Source of the DNA: Nocardioides sp.
GTDB taxonomy: Bacteria; Actinomycetota; Actinomycetes; Propionibacteriales; Nocardioidaceae
Direction of reading: 5' to 3'
Length of the DNA: 5,959 nt
Assembly (NCBI GenBank): GCA_021731205.1
Contig: JAKFXV010000335.1
Span: forward strand, 1-5,959
Shown: piece after piece, positions 5,048-5,959 of the stretch
Layout: each line of letters opens with the position of its first letter
Numbering within the stretch: the first letter of the stretch is position 1
Notes under the pieces: model-generated
The model's input: the letters and a program-made list of their open reading frames with translations, nothing else
Database searches by the model: none
What the model was told of the DNA's origin: nothing
Translations under genes and position numbers: made by a program

Positions 5048-5959
5048 TCCCGATCCTCGGCCGCTCCCCGTCGTCTGGCCATGAAGATCCCGGCGACGCC
5101 CAGCGCCGCGGCGACACCGAGGCCGAGGCCGAGCATCGCGCCCGAACCGGAGTCCTCGTCGCTCGCCGGCTCCGAGGCCTCCGTGACGCCTTCGGCACCG
5201 CTGCAATCACCCGCCTCGGCGACCGGCCGGGCGTTGAGGTAGTTGTAGGCGCCGTACTGGAAGATCCAGACACCGCCCGGATCCGGCTGCGGACGCAGGC
5301 AGGCGAACCGATCGCTGCGGACGGCCTCACCGATCGTGCTGTACGACGTGACCAGGTACGGCGCGTCCAGGAACGCCAGCTCCTGCATCTGCTTGATGGT
5401 CTCGACCCGCGCCAGGTCGTCGACCTCGGCGTTCTGGGAGGCGTACAACGCGTCGTACTCCTCGTTGCAGTACCACGAGTCCGACCAGCCTCCGAGCTGG
5501 TCGCAGGTGAGGTAGGACAGCATCGAGTCGGGATCGGGCTCGACGTACCAGCCCCACTCGAAGACGTCGAAGGTCCCCTCCAAGATGATGTCGGTCAGCT
5601 TGCCCTCCTCCCGGGTCTCGACCTTCGAGTCGATGCCGATCTCGGCGAGCCATTCGGAGAAGAAGGTGAGGGTCTTCAACGACGTCTCCGAGTCCGCGCG
5701 TGCGTACAGCCGCAGCGTCCCGATCGGCTCTCCGTCCGGCCGCACCCGCTTGCCGTCCGAGCCCAGCACGTAGCCCGCCTCGTCGAGCAGCTCGGCCGCC
5801 CGACCGAGGTCGAACCGGAACGCGACGTCCTCGGGTGGCTCCCACCGGAAGTCGGGGTAGGACGGCGGCACGATGCTGTCGCCGACGATGCCGGCACCGT
5901 AGTAGACCTTCTCCTTGATCTCCTCGAGGTCCAACGCGAAGCCCAACGCGTAGCGGAAC
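5044..5959 (-). CDS. Solute-binding protein of peptide/nickel-type ABC importer (SBP_bac_5 family), C-terminal part, with C-terminal membrane anchor
   Basis: The gene runs in from the right edge, so its start, signal peptide and N-terminal lobe are missing; 304 residues and the TGA stop are visible. The fragment begins with an R-x-AL-x-x-ALD segment typical of the middle of SBP_bac_5 (family 5) binding proteins. It continues with the AAELLDEAGY helix and an EWGWYVEPDPDSML stretch, both typical of this family. Such proteins capture peptides, opines, nickel chelates or other solutes outside the membrane and pass them to DppB/DppC-type permeases, which are encoded immediately downstream. Four cysteines (fragment residues 152, 164, 220, 252) could form two disulfides, fitting an exported protein. 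After an acidic, serine-rich linker (about 253-273) comes a 21-residue hydrophobic segment (about 274-294, bases 5077-5139), then RRR and a short tail. This C-terminal anchor is unusual, since Gram-positive binding proteins are usually N-terminal lipoproteins. The ligand is unknown. Confidence 0.93.
   Translation of the reverse strand, partial: FRYALGFALDLEEIKEKVYYGAGIVGDSIVPPSYPDFRWEPPEDVAFRFDLGRAAELLDEAGYVLGSDGKRVRPDGEPIGTLRLYARADSETSLKTLTFFSEWLAEIGIDSKVETREEGKLTDIILEGTFDVFEWGWYVEPDPDSMLSYLTCDQLGGWSDSWYCNEEYDALYASQNAEVDDLARVETIKQMQELAFLDAPYLVTSYSTIGEAVRSDRFACLRPQPDPGGVWIFQYGAYNYLNARPVAEAGDCSGAEGVTEASEPASDEDSGSGAMLGLGLGVAAALGVAGIFMARRRGAAEDRE
5054..5058 (-). promoter_or_regulatory. Ribosome-binding site of the DppB-type gene
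   Basis: GAGGA reads on the minus strand six bases before GTG 5047. It lies inside the last codons of the binding-protein gene. It decides the GTG start over longer in-frame alternatives and supports reinitiation at the GTGA overlap. Confidence 0.7.

Noticed and set aside
5048..5206. Extended N-terminus of the DppB-type permease from an ATG at 5206
   Set aside because: It overlaps the binding protein's C-terminal anchor in another frame and is arginine-rich noise; GTG 5047 fits the overlap pattern and has a ribosome-binding site.
1..5959. Promoters, terminators, tRNAs or other non-coding genes
   Set aside because: The window has no intergenic space; every base is inside one of six overlapping minus-strand genes and I saw no convincing RNA gene on either strand.

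Overview
The window is very GC-rich, every gene reads on the minus strand, and there is no intergenic DNA. Codon use, the protein families and a dispersed-repeat motif of the GGTTTCGAGAC...CTCAACCACC type point to a high-GC actinobacterium, probably near Nocardioidaceae or other Propionibacteriales. That placement is inferred from sequence character, not from a database match.

Layout, in transcription order from right to left: the C-terminal 304 residues of an extracytoplasmic solute-binding protein of the peptide/nickel (SBP_bac_5) type, entering from the right edge (5044-5959); two inner-membrane permeases of the DppB and DppC type (3998-5047 and 3108-4001); two ATPases of the DppD and DppF type (2128-3111 and 1130-2131); and a Rieske non-heme iron oxygenase alpha subunit (1-1133) whose last codons lie beyond the left edge. 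All five junctions are 4-base stop/start overlaps (GTGA once, ATGA four times), so this is one tightly packed, probably translationally coupled operon. Its promoter and terminator are both outside the window.

The transporter parts form a complete Dpp/Opp-class importer: the binding protein captures the ligand, DppB/DppC form the channel and DppD/DppF power it. The last gene has the Rieske 2Fe-2S motif and a mononuclear iron site with a glutamate at the inter-subunit bridging position. That arrangement is known from enzymes that oxidatively demethylate or cleave quaternary ammonium compounds (glycine betaine, carnitine and related betaines). Translational coupling of the two suggests that the imported molecule, or something derived from it, is the oxygenase substrate. 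This is an inference; the substrate cannot be read from the sequence.

The most unusual feature is a composite repeat (564-678) lying in frame inside the oxygenase gene. Three near-identical 36-base units, ending in a GGTTTCGAGAC half-palindrome, insert a triplicated acidic 12-residue peptide between the Rieske and catalytic domains without breaking the reading frame. A second oddity is that the binding protein ends in a transmembrane segment followed by an arginine cluster.
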